Source: Dichotomocladium elegans (taxonomy: Eukaryota > Mucoromycota > Mucoromycetes > Mucorales > Lichtheimiaceae). Taken from it: 64,000 nucleotides of DNA. The translations under genes and the position numbers were made by a program. Each line of letters begins with the position of its first letter. Positions within the stretch are counted from its first letter, which is position 1. The stretch covers positions 124,001 through 188,000 of the forward strand of contig JAIXMN010000040.1 in assembly GCA_025716815.1 (NCBI GenBank). Reading direction: 5' to 3'. The notes beneath the pieces were generated by a model. It worked only from the letters and a program-made list of their open reading frames with translations, was not told the origin of the DNA and did not search any database. Below, piece by piece: positions 53,673 through 64,000 of this stretch.

Positions 53673-56600
53673 TTTTTATCTTTGAAAACCTTTGTTTTTC
53701 CTACCTGATCCCACCATGTCTGACATCATCCCGACCACCACCACTGAACTTACCAAGGAGTCCAACATGCACGAGGAGCGTGTCCCAGAATGCCAGGATG
53801 AAGATACGCCCATGCAAGACAAGGAAGAAGACCCCAAGCAGCGAGTGCTCACACTCAAAACGTATGCTACGGAGCGCATACTCACGCCCGCCAACACAGA
53901 GTCGATTCTCCGCACCCGCTTGCAACAGGTGTACGAGAAATACATGTCCTCAGTAGGCGAACCAGAAGAAGAGAGGGATCGTTTGCGTCAAGAACATAAG
54001 CAAGCACTGGATGACCTAAAAATGTTCCAGAATACAAGAGATGCCCTTCGACCCCGCAATGCCAAAACGGCGCATAACCAACAAACCTTGGTGCCCAAGG
54101 AGCTTCCCGCGTTGCAATTCCGTGGCGGTCCAGTGCGCAACACCGGCAAACCGGTGCACGAGTCAGTGCGTGCGTTTACAGAGGCGTTCGAGGCACAACT
54201 GAGGAGCCACGGCCTGTCTATGGACGAGCATTGGGAACGACTCTTCTGGTTGTGTCTTGACCAAGGACAAACGATGTGGTTCCGCCATGAGTTGGCAGAC
54301 AAGCACTACACCTGGGAGCAAGCTTGTAAGGTGATACACAAGGAGTATGGCAACCCCTACCATGCTTATATCAAGCGACACGAGCTGTACTCCAAAAGGT
54401 ACAGGAACGGCCAGTCGGTGCGACTATACACAGAGCAGTGGATCGCATTGGCAACAGAAGCCAGCCGTCAGCAAGGACCCGACCTAACCTTCGATTTTGT
54501 GTCATCCTTCCCGCGATACATCCGAGACAAGATCCACCCCGTCATGGCGCAGCGTTATGGAACGTTGCTGCCCGCAGACATCATGGAAATGGCGCAACTG
54601 GTGGTTTCGACACTCGGCGAGTACATTGAAGGAACAGAAGAACAGGAGGGACCCGACGAGGTGTACGAAATGCGCGAGGTTAGCAGTAAGAAGCGTCGCT
54701 TGGTGCAGAAAACACACAGCCAACCCAAGTATGGCGATTGCCCAGTTCATCCAAAGGGCAGACATTCCAAGGCCGACTGCAGCATCCTCCAGCAACAAAG
54801 GCAGTTAGTACAACAACAACTGCAACAGAGCAAACGTGGTAAATACACCGCGCAGCCTGATCAACATACCTCCAGCAACCTTTGCCGCTATTGCAAGAAG
54901 GTACCTTATACACAAGGACACACCTGCCAGGAATACTTCGAGGCAAGAAAAAAGGTTAAGACACCTATCACAAATCGATCCATGCGTGTTAAGGTTGGAC
55001 ACACCCCTGCAAACAACACAGCTCACAAGCTGTCAGACCGTGACGAGGCTATTCTGCAGGAAATCCTTCCTGTCCGTTTGGAAGAATTGGACATAACGAG
55101 TAAGTACACTCTGCGTTCAACACATATATCACACATCCCAAGCGATGATGACTCACTGCTGATTCCTATCATGGTACAGAATGAACAAACACTGGGCCTC
55201 TTTGACACAGGTGCTAGTAGATCGTTTATCACACCATTTTTCATCGAAAAGCTAGAATCAGAACGCAGTATCATATTTAATAAAAAAGCAGTGCACAATA
55301 TCTCTGTCTCTCTGGCTCAACGAGATAAAACAGCCGACTTACTTGGCTTGGTGACCGACGTCGCGATAACCTACAATGGCAAGCATTTCAAACATGATTT
55401 TTACATCTTGGAACTTGAAGGTGACGCACCCGTGACAATTGGTCTTGATTTAGCACGCAAAATGGGAGTTGGTTTCACTGGTTTGGTTCTCTCATGGAAC
55501 ACGCAACCAAAGAACAAGGAAGAAAAGGTGAACGACACGCCTGAACCCAATAATTCTCCTTATGGTACAAACACGGAACGTAAAAATTTCTTCTCCGTTG
55601 TACAACCAACCATTGAGGATAACAAACAAATCCCAAAGAAGTCTTTCTGTACGGTACCGGAATCAGTCGTCCGCATCGACACGCCAGAAGGTGTAGTATC
55701 TCACCGTGCACAATATCCTTTGGCACTAGCATATAAGGAAATCATTGATAAGCAGATACAAACATGGTTGGAAGATGGCACCATAGAACCTGCACCTGTC
55801 AACACAATGTGGAACAGTCCACTTACGCTAGCACCAAAAAAGGATCTCTTTGGTAATTACACTGATAAACGGCCATGCCTTGATCCTCGACACATCAACA
55901 AACTGTTGGTCCAACCGGATCGTCATCCGCTTCCATTAATCAAGGACATTTTTCATATGCTGCAAGGCTCTACAGTTTTTACAACTCTTGACCTAAAAAG
56001 CGCATTTCACCGCTTTGAAATTTATGAGCCACACAGACAAAAGACCGCATTTAAGCCGCATGGTCATATACAATATCAATTCCGAGGCTGTCCCTTTGGA
56101 CTCAAGCCCATATCCTCTATTTTTCAGCGTACCATGAACATCATTTTCCATGATCTCCCTTTTGTCACCACATTCGTGGACGATATCATTATCTTCTCTA
56201 AGGGACTGGATGAACACGCTCAGCACGTCGCTACAGCAATTAAAAAGCTCACCGACGTAAACCTCATTCTGAATCCGGATAAGTGCCATTTCGCACAACG
56301 CTGCGTTTACCTCCTAGGCTTCTGCGTGTCTGAACAAGGCATCGGGCTAGACCCTCGCAAAGTCAGCAATATACAGGAGTGGCCTACACCCCGCACGGGT
56401 AAAGACATCCAACGATTTCTCGGAGTGATTAATTATTTCCGTGAGTCCATACCCAAGTGTGCAGACCTCACTGCACCCCTGGACTGTCTGCGTTATGCAG
56501 GGGACCTGGGTAACAAATGGACCAGTCATGAGCAAGCGACTTTCAACCGCTTAAAACAGGTTTTGCTGGATGCACCCATCCTTCGCTACCCTGATTTACG

Positions 56601-57087
56601 ACACCCTTTTCAGGTTGCTACTGACGCATCCAACGTCGGTATTGGCGCTGTCCTTTACCAAGTCATTGATAAAGAAACACGGCATATCGCTTTCATGGCT
56701 AGAGCTCTCTCAAAATCAGAGCGAAATTACTCTACAACAAAGCGTGAGTTGCTCGCTGTTGTTTACGCACTCACAAAATTCCACAAATTCCTTTGGGGAC
56801 AAAAGTTCACACTAGGGGGTCTCAAATAAGCAGATTTTGGTGGATTTTAGAAATCGCAGATTTTTGAAAATCCGTCACCGATGCTTCTAATTGGCTAGGG
56901 CAAAAATCTTTGCAGATTTTCCCAGACCTTCTTTTTCGACGGATTTCTCTAAAATCCGCAGAACTCTTTTTCCTAATAAAGTAGCTGAATACTTCTAGAA
57001 GAATGCTATGTCAAATGGATAGCAAGTAATAAATATAAAAGGCACCTCAACTTGACAGCTTTTCGCCAATTAATTATCCACTGTATT

Positions 57088-58195
57088 ATGTCCTCTTCCA
57101 ATACCCACCCAACCAAATCCAGCGACGCAACAACTCGTGGCTACTATGTATGGGACCAAGAACGCACGCTTGCATTAATATCAATCCTTGGCGAAAATGG
57201 TGGTATGCGCTACAGACAGTATCGTGGTAGCGATGGTAGCGGCAAGAAGAAGAAGGAAGTCGCAAGCAATTGTGCAGATGAGCTGCGCAAAAGGGGAATC
57301 AGAGTTGACGATGGGCCTGTACACACCAAGATTAAAAAGCTCGAGGCGTCATATATCAAGGCGCGCGACTTTTTATCATCTACAGGTGAAGGAATCAATG
57401 ATGACGATGAAAAGCTTAAGATTCGGCATATCAAAGGTTTGAATATGGCAATTTAAAATGTCACTTTAACGCATAGTCTAATGATGAATTATAGATAAGG
57501 TCATTGAACATTGTACGTTTTATTTCGAGATCGACGAGTTTGCCCGCGATAGAGCTAGAGCTTGTCCCCCGTACCGTGCAGATTCTGCCCGTGAAAGCGT
57601 TGCAACTGAAGCGGAGATGCTCCTTTTGCCGAGTACAGATGGAGAAACCACTTTATCACTCGGAGCGTCCGATGAGGCTGACGAGATTTTAGCAGATCAA
57701 GATGCAACGATAAACGAGGGGATAGTAACTCCTGGTCGTGCTGCAGCTGCTACAGCAAGTACCCACAGTGATATGGAATTCTCTGAAGACGAAAGGGATA
57801 GCAGCAACAATGTCGGTAACGCAATCCCTGCACCGATTTCTGTCCCGGCAATGGCGATCCCTCGTCGCACCAGTAGCAGCATTGATCCCAGTAGACCTGC
57901 CATTACCACCAAGAGACGCCGCGGTGGCGCAACGCTTGCGGAATCTCTTCTCCAGCTTGGCGAAATGAAAATGGAGCTGGAGAGAGAAAAGATGAAGCAT
58001 CGGGCGGAAATGGAGAAGGAGCGATTGAAGCAGCAAACAGACTTGGAGAAGGCTAGAATGCTGCTGTTACAGCAGGAAATTGCAGTAAGGCTGCAAGAGT
58101 CCCAGGAACCCTCCTTGATGTTAAGGCTCGAGCTAAGTAAGCTTGAGCAACGAAAGCGAAGAAGAGGGAGCTATCAAGAAGAAGACGAGAATTGA
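57088..58195 (+). CDS. Harbinger-3 partner protein (Myb/SANT-like plus coiled coil)
   Basis: Start ATG 57088 (MSSSNTHPTKSSDATTRG). The Myb/SANT-like domain comes first (YYVWDQERTLALISILGENG, NCADELRKRGIRVDDGPVHT, KIKKLEASYIKARDFL). An intron at 57437-57494 (GTTTG...ATAG, phase 1) joins to DKVIEHCTFYFEIDEFARDR. The second part has an acidic stretch (DMEFSEDERDS), a basic patch (TTKRRRGGATLAES) and a long charged coiled coil (EREKMKHRAEMEKERLKQQT), ending TGA 58193-58195. No lesions seen. Likely the DNA-binding cofactor of the convergent transposase. Confidence 0.85.
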
Positions 58196-58732
58196 AGTTA
58201 TTACATATAGCTATAGTAACGCTACTTCAATAAATATATGATTGATAGACGTGCATAGTACCATATCTGAATAGTTACTTAGTATCTTACTTGAATACCT
58301 GGTCTTCCCTGTAGGAGTTCTAGGAATATTTCTGTAATAGAAAGTGATAGGCGTAGGTTTGTATTGGAGTGAAAGAAGGAAAAGAGGAATCGAAGGCAGT
58401 ACTGGTTAAAAAATGCTAAGTGCGTTGCAGCAAGACAGCACAGGACAGAGTACAAGCAAAATATGGAAGTGTGATGGACAAGAGGAAGCAAAAATTATCA
58501 AGCAAGATTTGAATAGTACTGGAATAGAATTGATAAGAAGCATAGATGCTAGGAGATGAATCAGATAGGAAGAGAAACGAAGAAATAAGATAAATAATTA
58601 TGTTTATTACTAATGAATGATGGACATTTGAAGAAGTGTGTATATACTTGACCTGCTGGACACGCGTCATCGATCGATACCAAATAGAATATTTTGAAAC
58701 TGAATTATCATTATTCAACTGATAATCTTTTA
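58196..58732. other. Non-coding gap between the two Harbinger-3 genes
   Basis: About 540 bp of AT-rich sequence between the convergent stops; no gene is recognised. It probably holds both 3' UTRs. Confidence 0.5.
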
Positions 58733-60031
58733 TTATTCCATAGCCTGAAGAACTAGGTTTTTTATATATTCTCTTTTCGCTTCGCCAGATGAAAACATCT
58801 GTGTACTGTGGACACGCACGCCTTCCTCCTCCCTCTCGTCGTCCAGATTACTATCTCCAATAGTATCGTTTCTCCAATCGAGCGGATCACCATCAACCAA
58901 CAAAATGTTATGCAAGATTGCACAGGCGTAAAACCATAGGACAGCACGTGCATGGTCCTTCCTTCTATCAGCTCCTTTGCCAATAACGATTCGTAGACCA
59001 CGCAAACTTTGGAACCGGCCCTTTAACACGCCTATGGTGTGCTCCACTCGTACTCTTGCTGTTGAAAGCTGATAGTTAAATGCCTTGTTTTCTGCAAGAC
59101 TCGCTCGTGGCTCCTTGTATGGCGTGATAATCTCATCGCATGTAGGATAACCTTTGTCACCTAGCAAGTATTCCCCCCCTTGGAAGTACTTTTCAGGGTG
59201 AAGACCCAGATCACTGTTCCGCCAGACCCGGGTATCATGTGCGCTCCCAACATGACCGCATTCGACAAAGCGTATACGAAGATCAGGATCCGTGACGACC
59301 ATAGCAGCAAGAGCATATTGGCTCTTTCGCGTGTAATAATCCTCCGCGTTTTCGACTGGTGCATATGCCAATGGGATCGATGTTCCATCTACATATCCAA
59401 TACAGTTGGGGAAACCAGAAATGGACTCGTTCACTTCCTTGATTCGTCGTTTTTCTTCTTGAGTTGGCCACGTGACAGATTTGAGACGAAGCAAGGCAAT
59501 GATAACTCTATTAGTATAGAGATCGGTTGTACCGTTCCCGACACCAAAACGTCTAGCCACTTGGCCAGTCGATGATGCATTGCCATACATGCCGAACCGA
59601 TACAATGCAACTATGAGCTGTCGATATACAGGTGCCTGGTTCTTGTTACTGGCATTATGGAACACTTTGTCATCTTTGATCATGTCGACGATACTGGTAA
59701 AAGCTTCATATGACATGCGCGCTTCTTGCTTAAACTCTTTCTCGGGCAGATTGAAAACGATGTCTGACATGAAGTTCGAAATAGGGATTGACCGGGAACG
59801 CTTAGTCACCATATATCTTCTACTGGAGATATGGATGTACATGGCATTCGTTGAAGTCATCGTTTCATCAAAACCATCGTCGGCGTCGCTGTCCTTAGAT
59901 CCCTCAGTATCCCTGATGATATCGCCATCATCATCTGAGTCGCTTTCAAAAAGCATTTCGTGCACATTTTCAGCGATGATCTGTTCTTCCAGAGCATGAA
60001 GAGTTTTCTGACGTTCCGAGAAGTTGGGCAT
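58733..60031 (-). CDS. Harbinger-3 transposase (DDE_Tnp_4-like), intact
   Basis: 432 residues, single exon, start MPNFSERQKTLHALEEQ. An acidic N-terminus (ESDSDDDGDIIRDTEGSKDS) is followed by the HTH-like EARMSYEAFTSIVDMIKDD and QLIVALYRFGMYGNASSTGQ, then the catalytic region: FPNCIGYVDGTSIPLAYAPV (first D), VECGHVGSAHDTRVWRNSD (second D), YLLGDKGYPTCDEIITPYK, and ARVRVEHTIGVLKGRFQSLR (E). ACAILHNILLVDGDPLDWRN lies near the C-terminus. Length and motifs match the family. It differs clearly from the transposases of Harbinger-1 and -2, which are closer to each other. Confidence 0.92.
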   Translation of the reverse strand: MPNFSERQKTLHALEEQIIAENVHEMLFESDSDDDGDIIRDTEGSKDSDADDGFDETMTSTNAMYIHISSRRYMVTKRSRSIPISNFMSDIVFNLPEKEFKQEARMSYEAFTSIVDMIKDDKVFHNASNKNQAPVYRQLIVALYRFGMYGNASSTGQVARRFGVGNGTTDLYTNRVIIALLRLKSVTWPTQEEKRRIKEVNESISGFPNCIGYVDGTSIPLAYAPVENAEDYYTRKSQYALAAMVVTDPDLRIRFVECGHVGSAHDTRVWRNSDLGLHPEKYFQGGEYLLGDKGYPTCDEIITPYKEPRASLAENKAFNYQLSTARVRVEHTIGVLKGRFQSLRGLRIVIGKGADRRKDHARAVLWFYACAILHNILLVDGDPLDWRNDTIGDSNLDDEREEEGVRVHSTQMFSSGEAKREYIKNLVLQAME

Positions 60032-62185
60032 AGTAGAATATGTATTATTATTGAAATGAGATGTAACAGTACTTGTAAGGAAAAAATAAAATTGCTCCTT
60101 ATATACGATACTGCAAGAATAACCAGGAAAAAGTGCCGCTTATGGTTAGATAGACTCAAAGAATAAGTACGAAGAAGTACTGCTTTTGAAGAATCTCAAA
60201 GAATAAGTTCCAAAAAAATAGTACTTTGATTAAAGGGCTCTCTCAAAGAACATTGACGAAAAAAGAAAAATACGCGAAAGAAGCTTCTTCGAAAAAAAAA
60301 GGGGTCTCAAAGTAACTTAAAAGATTTCTTCTGTGATTGGCTCATTTGAATGTCAGCCGAAAATTTTCTCTCGGCAGATATCTGCATAGATTTCTACTTT
60401 GAGACCCCCTACTTTACACTGATCACAAAGCGTTGGTATATCTTCACACCCAAAAGGTTACTAATGCCATGATGAACAACTGGTTAGACACCATTCTTGA
60501 ATATACTTTTGACGTAGTGCACTTGCCAGGATTAGACAACATCCTTCCCGACCAACTTTCTCGCCTTTTTCCCACGGACAAAGAGCTGGAAGGGGGTAAT
60601 GCTACGCAAAGTAACACGACCAATTTAATCGTAAACAAAACTATGTCAACACACACCACCATGGACGTAACTAAGGAAGACGATGTTGACACATCAGTAC
60701 ATTTTATTCCTCCTGAAGAAGAACGACCACAGCTGTTAGCACAAGCTCATGCGTTTGGACACTTCGGCGCTGAAGCAATGACGAAGTCTCTTCAGAATGA
60801 CGGGCTCAGATGGCCTAACATGTACAAGCAAGCGGCTGAACACGTTAAACAATGTCCACAATGCCAACGCTTCAACGTGACGAAAACAGGGTATCATCCT
60901 ATGCGCCCTATTCACGCCTTCTACCCTGGTGATCACTGGGCAATCGACCTTGCCAGCGGCTTTGGAACAAGCGCACGAGGGCACAACTATCTCTTAGTTA
61001 TGGTCGATGTTTGCACACGCTTTTGTGTACTACATGCACTTCCTGACAAGTCTTCAGACACAGTAGTACAAGCAGTCATAAACACCTTTTGCGATTACGG
61101 TTTTCCACGCTATCTACAATCGGATAACGGCACAGAATTTGTCAATCATTTGATGAAGCAACTTAGCCAGTCCACCGGTTTTGACCATCGGTTAACAACA
61201 CCTTATCATCCACGCGCAAATGGCTTGGCAGAACGATATGTACAAACATCGGTCAACGTCATACGCAAGAGCCTCAATGGCGCACGACATGATTGGGACT
61301 TGTACGTCAAAAGTACACAGCTCGCCATCAACAACAAAGTCGCCAGTAGACATGGTTCCACACCATTCGCCCTAATGTTCAACCGCACAATGAATGGCTT
61401 CAGAGATTATAGCAATGACGAGATACCACGGCCCTTAACAGAAAAGGAGCTGATGGACCGCATTGACAAAATGTCTGACACCATCTTTCCGGCCATAGCA
61501 GAACGGGCAAAAGCTCTATCAGATGTTAAGAAAGGTAAACATGATACCAAATACAGGATCATTAAATATCCTCCTGGTAGCACGGTCATGGTCAAAGATG
61601 AAGTACGCAGTAGAAAAACGGATCCTCGATATGAAGGACCATACACTGTCGTCAGGGAAACCAAAGGTGGTTCCTATGTCCTCAGAGACGAACAGGGACT
61701 CCTCGCAACCAGAAATTTTGCACCCTCGCAACTCAAACTTGTATCTCAAGATGAACTGATCAGCATCGAAGAGGTATATGAAAAGAATGGTAAATACTAT
61801 ACAGTCCAAGCGATTGTAGACCATAAAGAGTTGTCACCCGGAAGGTACCTATATCGGGTTCGATGGGAAGGCTATGGACCAGAAGACGATACATGGGAAC
61901 CGCATGCGTCCTTCAATAGTCCAGAGCCAATCGCAAAATACTGGGACAGGATACGGAGCCTAGGCCCACAGGCTCATTCAAAGGTAACAGGTACTACACC
62001 AACACCAAAGAAGGTAAAGGGTACAACACCCACACCAAAAAACATGACTCAACAAGCTCCACAGCGAAAGCGTAGACATTCAGGTAATGACACCACAGAA
62101 CGCAATGGCTATATCCTAAGACGTAGCAAGCGCAATCAAACGGCACACCTCCATTAAGCGTTATGTTCAACCTGGAAGGGGGTAA

Positions 62186-62556
62186 TGTGGTGAACATTGA
62201 TCCGTGTTAGAGAACTTAGCCGGTTTCACATCACTATCGCCGATATCCTGAAACTAAGACAATGATGAATTTAACACATTGATGTTCAGGGACCGATATT
62301 TTCATATCCGCTTGCGTGACAGGACAATCGCACCTATCAAAGGTACTTCCTCTACCCAGGATCCATCACTGGTCTTGAAGAGGACAATGAAAAGAGAATG
62401 CTCTCATCCGATACGTCCTAACAGGATTAAGCACTTACATCGCCGTTCTAATAGAATTATTATAAAAGAGAGTTATTTTATTTTCAGGAATAAACATCAA
62501 CCTCAAAGATACTTTTATAGTTGTCTTTTTTCATTCTCTCTAATCCATCCACCTCA
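62186..62556 (+). repeat. 3' LTR of H
   Basis: Same 371 bp, preceded by the purine-rich GGAAGGGGGTAA. Confidence 0.93.
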
Positions 62557-62616
62557 CTCTGGCTACGGTGTATCCGCCAAATTACGAAGACGACAATTGG
62601 TAGCTGATGAACCTTT
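62557..62616 (+). repeat. LTR remnant and primer site of element I
   Basis: A short piece directly after the H 3' LTR ends GACGACAAT and is followed by TGGTAGCTGATG (62603-62614), identical to the primer site of G. Most of this LTR is missing. Confidence 0.5.
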
Positions 62617-62928
62617 ATGTGTGATCGTTTTTCCAAGCCAAGTTTCAAGACATACCGATCCTTATCCGATCCACCTTCATCCGAAGAAGAATATACAACC
62701 AGAGAGGAACTCACGTTTCAAGATTATAGACAAGATATGGCACAAGAAGACCACACGCAACAAATTTTGGCTATGTTAGTCACCCTTTTGAAAAACCAGC
62801 AAGAGCCGAAACCGTTCCGCCTACGTATGCGTGAACCTGACACGTATCATGGCAACTGGACCTTAAATGCAGCGCAAAGTTGGCTTCGATCTGTCGAGCG
62901 GTACCTGGAGATGGCCGATCTAGAAGAG
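62617..62928 (+). pseudogene. Ty3/gypsy I Gag, N-terminal fragment
   Basis: The frame reads FQDYRQDMAQEDHTQQILAM, LVTLLKNQQEPKPFRLRMRE, PDTYHGNWTLNAAQSWLRSV, ERYLEMADLEE, which is the start of a typical Ty3/gypsy Gag domain (the F-x-G-...-WL motif). It is cut at 62929 by the LTR of element J. The remaining codons to 63015 belong to the LTR. Confidence 0.7.
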
Positions 62929-63347
62929 TGTAATGGTTTGGGAGCTGGATTGAGACAGGACAAGAAGGGTGTTAGGTGCTTTCCAACAAGACAAGACAAG
63001 ACAGGACAAGACTAATAGGACAGGACAGGACAGGCCAGGACCGAAGCACAGAGGCCAAGAGAAGAGTTGAACCAGAAGGAATCGTATGGAAACGAAGAAA
63101 CAAGATAACTGATTGCTCTTTACTATTGATATTACTTTGGCTATATATATAGGTATGTGCGTATGACTATGGTGAAGAAAGTATTGATGACAATAATTAC
63201 GATAAGGAGATTTGGATGTCTAGCTATGGGCTTCGCTGACGATCGATATAGGAGATTTAGTGGGAAACCGATCAAGGGTCATGATAGTGGACTTCGTTGA
63301 CGATCGATATAGGAGTTTGGCTGCATACACGATTGATGACCATTACA
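62929..63347 (-). repeat. 3' LTR of minus-strand Ty3/gypsy J
   Basis: 419 bp with perfect 8-bp inverted ends (TGTAATGG...CCATTACA). It sits directly next to a polypurine tract and the end of the J pol gene. The interior has a GACAG/GACAA-type repeat (62988-63034) and two direct copies of about 27 bp containing TTCGYTGACGATCGATATAG (63231 and 63293). Left flanking pentamer AAGAG; the other end is outside the window. Confidence 0.8.
62988..63034. repeat. Short tandem repeat (ACAAG/ACAGG)n
   Basis: Runs of acaag followed by acagg pentamers within the J LTR. Confidence 0.8.
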
Positions 63348-64000
63348 CTACCTCCTCCCCTAGGCTCGAGTACTACGAGAGCGACGAGAAAGATGTGAGG
63401 TGGGACCTGGTTTGGTGGGACAACAGCTATGAAAGTCACGAACAGACTCCGCGGCGTTCCAAAGGTGGGATGCAGGTTCCCAGGTATTTTCCGATGGGTC
63501 TGGGTATCCTTTCCACGCAACCAGATACTGCAGCTGACGGCGACGAATGCGACTGTCTAGAATTGCTTCTACTTCGTAATGCTCCTGTCCTTGCACTTCC
63601 ACTGGTGGCAGGGGCGCGGGCACACGACTAGGAATGTCAGGCTGGCTGGGGTCATCACGCGGCGTTAGTAAAGAAACGTGGAAGACTGGGTGGACCTGCA
63701 TGGAGGCCGGCAAATCCAATTTATATGCATGTGTCCCCACAGCTGAAATGATCTTGAATGGGCCAAGACGTACATGGTCAAGCTTGTGTGATGGGCGGGC
63801 AGTCTTAATGTTTTTGGCTGAAAGATAAACGAAATCGCCAACGTGAAACTCCAATGGTGCACGATGACGCTCGTTATAATAGGTGGCCTGCGTTTGTTGG
63901 GCGAGCAATATCTCGGACTTGAGTGACTCGTGCAACGCCTTCAACTGCTGAACAAGGGTTTCGGAAGATGCTGAAATTCCTGTTGAAGGATTCGTCGCCA
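63348..64000 (-). CDS. Ty3/gypsy J (chromovirus) integrase C-terminus with chromodomain, runs off right edge
   Basis: The minus-strand frame enters from the right edge and ends in the polypurine tract next to the LTR (stop at 63362-63360). It contains NERHRAPLEFHVGDFVYLSA, then the GPY/F-type module HVRLGPFKIISAVGTHAYKL, LPASMQVHPVFHVSLLTP, and a chromodomain (HYEVEAILDSRIRRRQLQYL, VAWKGYPDPSENTWEPASHL). The chromodomain probably steers integration to specific chromatin. The upstream enzyme domains are outside the window. No stops are seen in the visible part. Confidence 0.88.

Larger units (their letters stand above)
56815..60409. mobile_element. Harbinger-3: complete PIF/Harbinger-type element
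   Basis: Perfect terminal GGGGGTCTCAAA...TTTGAGACCCCC. Flanks are CACTA at the left and TACTTT at the right, so the duplication is TA (or CTA if the left end has one extra G). Two convergent intact-looking genes. 3595 bp. Subterminal GCAGATTTT/AAATCTGC-like motifs occur at both ends. Another GGGGTCTCAAAGTA lies at 60301-60314 near the right end. Confidence 0.92.
53716..62157 (+). pseudogene. Ty3 H Gag-Pol polyprotein, split by Harbinger-3 but otherwise open
   Basis: Start chosen at ATG 53716 (MSDIIPTTTTELTKE). Gag helical domain (RAFTEAFEAQLRSHGLSMDE, HAYIKRHELYSKRYRNGQSV), two Cys/His knuckles (CPVHPKGRHSKADC, CRYCKKVPYTQGHTC), protease LGLFDTGASRSFITPFF, RT (TTLDLKSAFHRFEI, TFVDDIIIFSKGL), RNase H (VATDASNVGIGAVLYQ). 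The insert lies at 56815-60409 between KFTL and LYTDHKALVYL. Then integrase (HHCC ending CPQCQRF; WAIDLASGF, LQSDNGTEFVNH, HPRANGLAERYVQ) and a C-terminal chromodomain (YLYRVRWEGYGPEDDTWEPH). Removing the insert with one TA gives one continuous frame with no stop. Gag and Pol are fused in a single frame, unlike G. Confidence 0.92.
53302..62556 (+). mobile_element. Ty3/gypsy chromovirus H, complete with both LTRs, carrying Harbinger-3
   Basis: Two 371-bp LTRs (53302-53672, 62186-62556) that differ at only two positions by my reading (53614 A/C and 53668 T/C in the 5' copy), a single gag-pol frame, a polypurine tract (GGAAGGGGGTAA) before the 3' LTR, and a 3595-bp Harbinger in the RNase H region. 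Without the insert the element is about 5.66 kb. The flanking 5 bases (GAACG left, CTCTG right) do not match. Confidence 0.93.

Noticed and set aside
53316..53700. Small protein encoded in the H LTR (MFRDRYFHIRLRDR...) present in every LTR copy
   Set aside because: It is repeated only because the LTR is repeated; it overlaps regulatory LTR sequence and has no known domain.

Overview
This 64 kb window looks like a transposon graveyard from a filamentous fungus, most likely an early-diverging one (Mucoromycota/Mucorales or a close relative). The reasons are short GT-AG introns of about 45-80 nt, the combination of PIF/Harbinger, CACTA/EnSpm, MULE-OTU, pogo, Tc1/mariner, hAT, Helitron and Ty3/gypsy elements, and the lack of any recognisable host housekeeping gene, rRNA or intact tRNA. 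The assignment to phylum is inference. Nearly every coding stretch is transposon-derived, and most elements sit inside older elements.

Layout. 1-325: edge of a SANT-like (probably Harbinger companion) gene. 525-6994: a Mutator-like element (MULE-1, transposase plus OTU protease) carrying a nested PIF/Harbinger (Harbinger-1, 3971-6654). 7260-9690: a second MULE-type transposase broken by MITEs. 9690-10509: MITEs nested in MITEs. 10510-11691: decayed pogo-like gene. 12057-15646: Tc1/mariner transposase interrupted by a MITE and Harbinger-2 (12582-15224), then cut by CACTA-1 (15647-17670), which is itself cut by CACTA-2 (17671 to about 22353) carrying two solo LTRs and a MITE. 22920-29424: a pogo element split by a complete 5.6 kb CACTA-3 (23576-29221, TSD ATA). 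29421-33398: Helitron-1. 33399-34800: AT-rich DNA with a SINE-like dimer. 34801-40821: remnants of at least three LTR retroelements (D, F, E). 40823-46041: hAT element. 46041-48036: Helitron-2 fragment with two MITEs. 48037-53301: Ty3/gypsy G. 53302-62556: Ty3/gypsy chromovirus H with a complete, apparently intact Harbinger-3 inside (56815-60409). 62557-64000: gag of Ty3 I, cut by the LTR of a minus-strand chromovirus J that leaves the window.

How the genes work together. Each DNA transposon carries a transposase, and Harbingers and CACTA-3 carry a second, convergently placed gene for a DNA-binding or coiled-coil partner. The Ty3 elements carry gag, protease, RT, RNase H and integrase. One short non-autonomous family (about 365 bp, TIRs of about 110 bp, TA target duplications) has hit at least six different transposon genes.

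Main signals. (1) CACTA-1 differs from its sister CACTA-3 mostly by CG-to-TG/CA changes, and at least seven premature stops in other elements are TGA where CGA is the likely ancestor; this points to CpG-methylation-type decay. (2) Ty3 G has a canonical AAAAAAC slippery site placed directly before the gag stop, in the correct -1 phase for pol. (3) Removing insertions with one target-site copy restores reading frames exactly at several sites, so a relative chronology can be read. The youngest-looking parts are H, Harbinger-3 and the H-family solo LTR.
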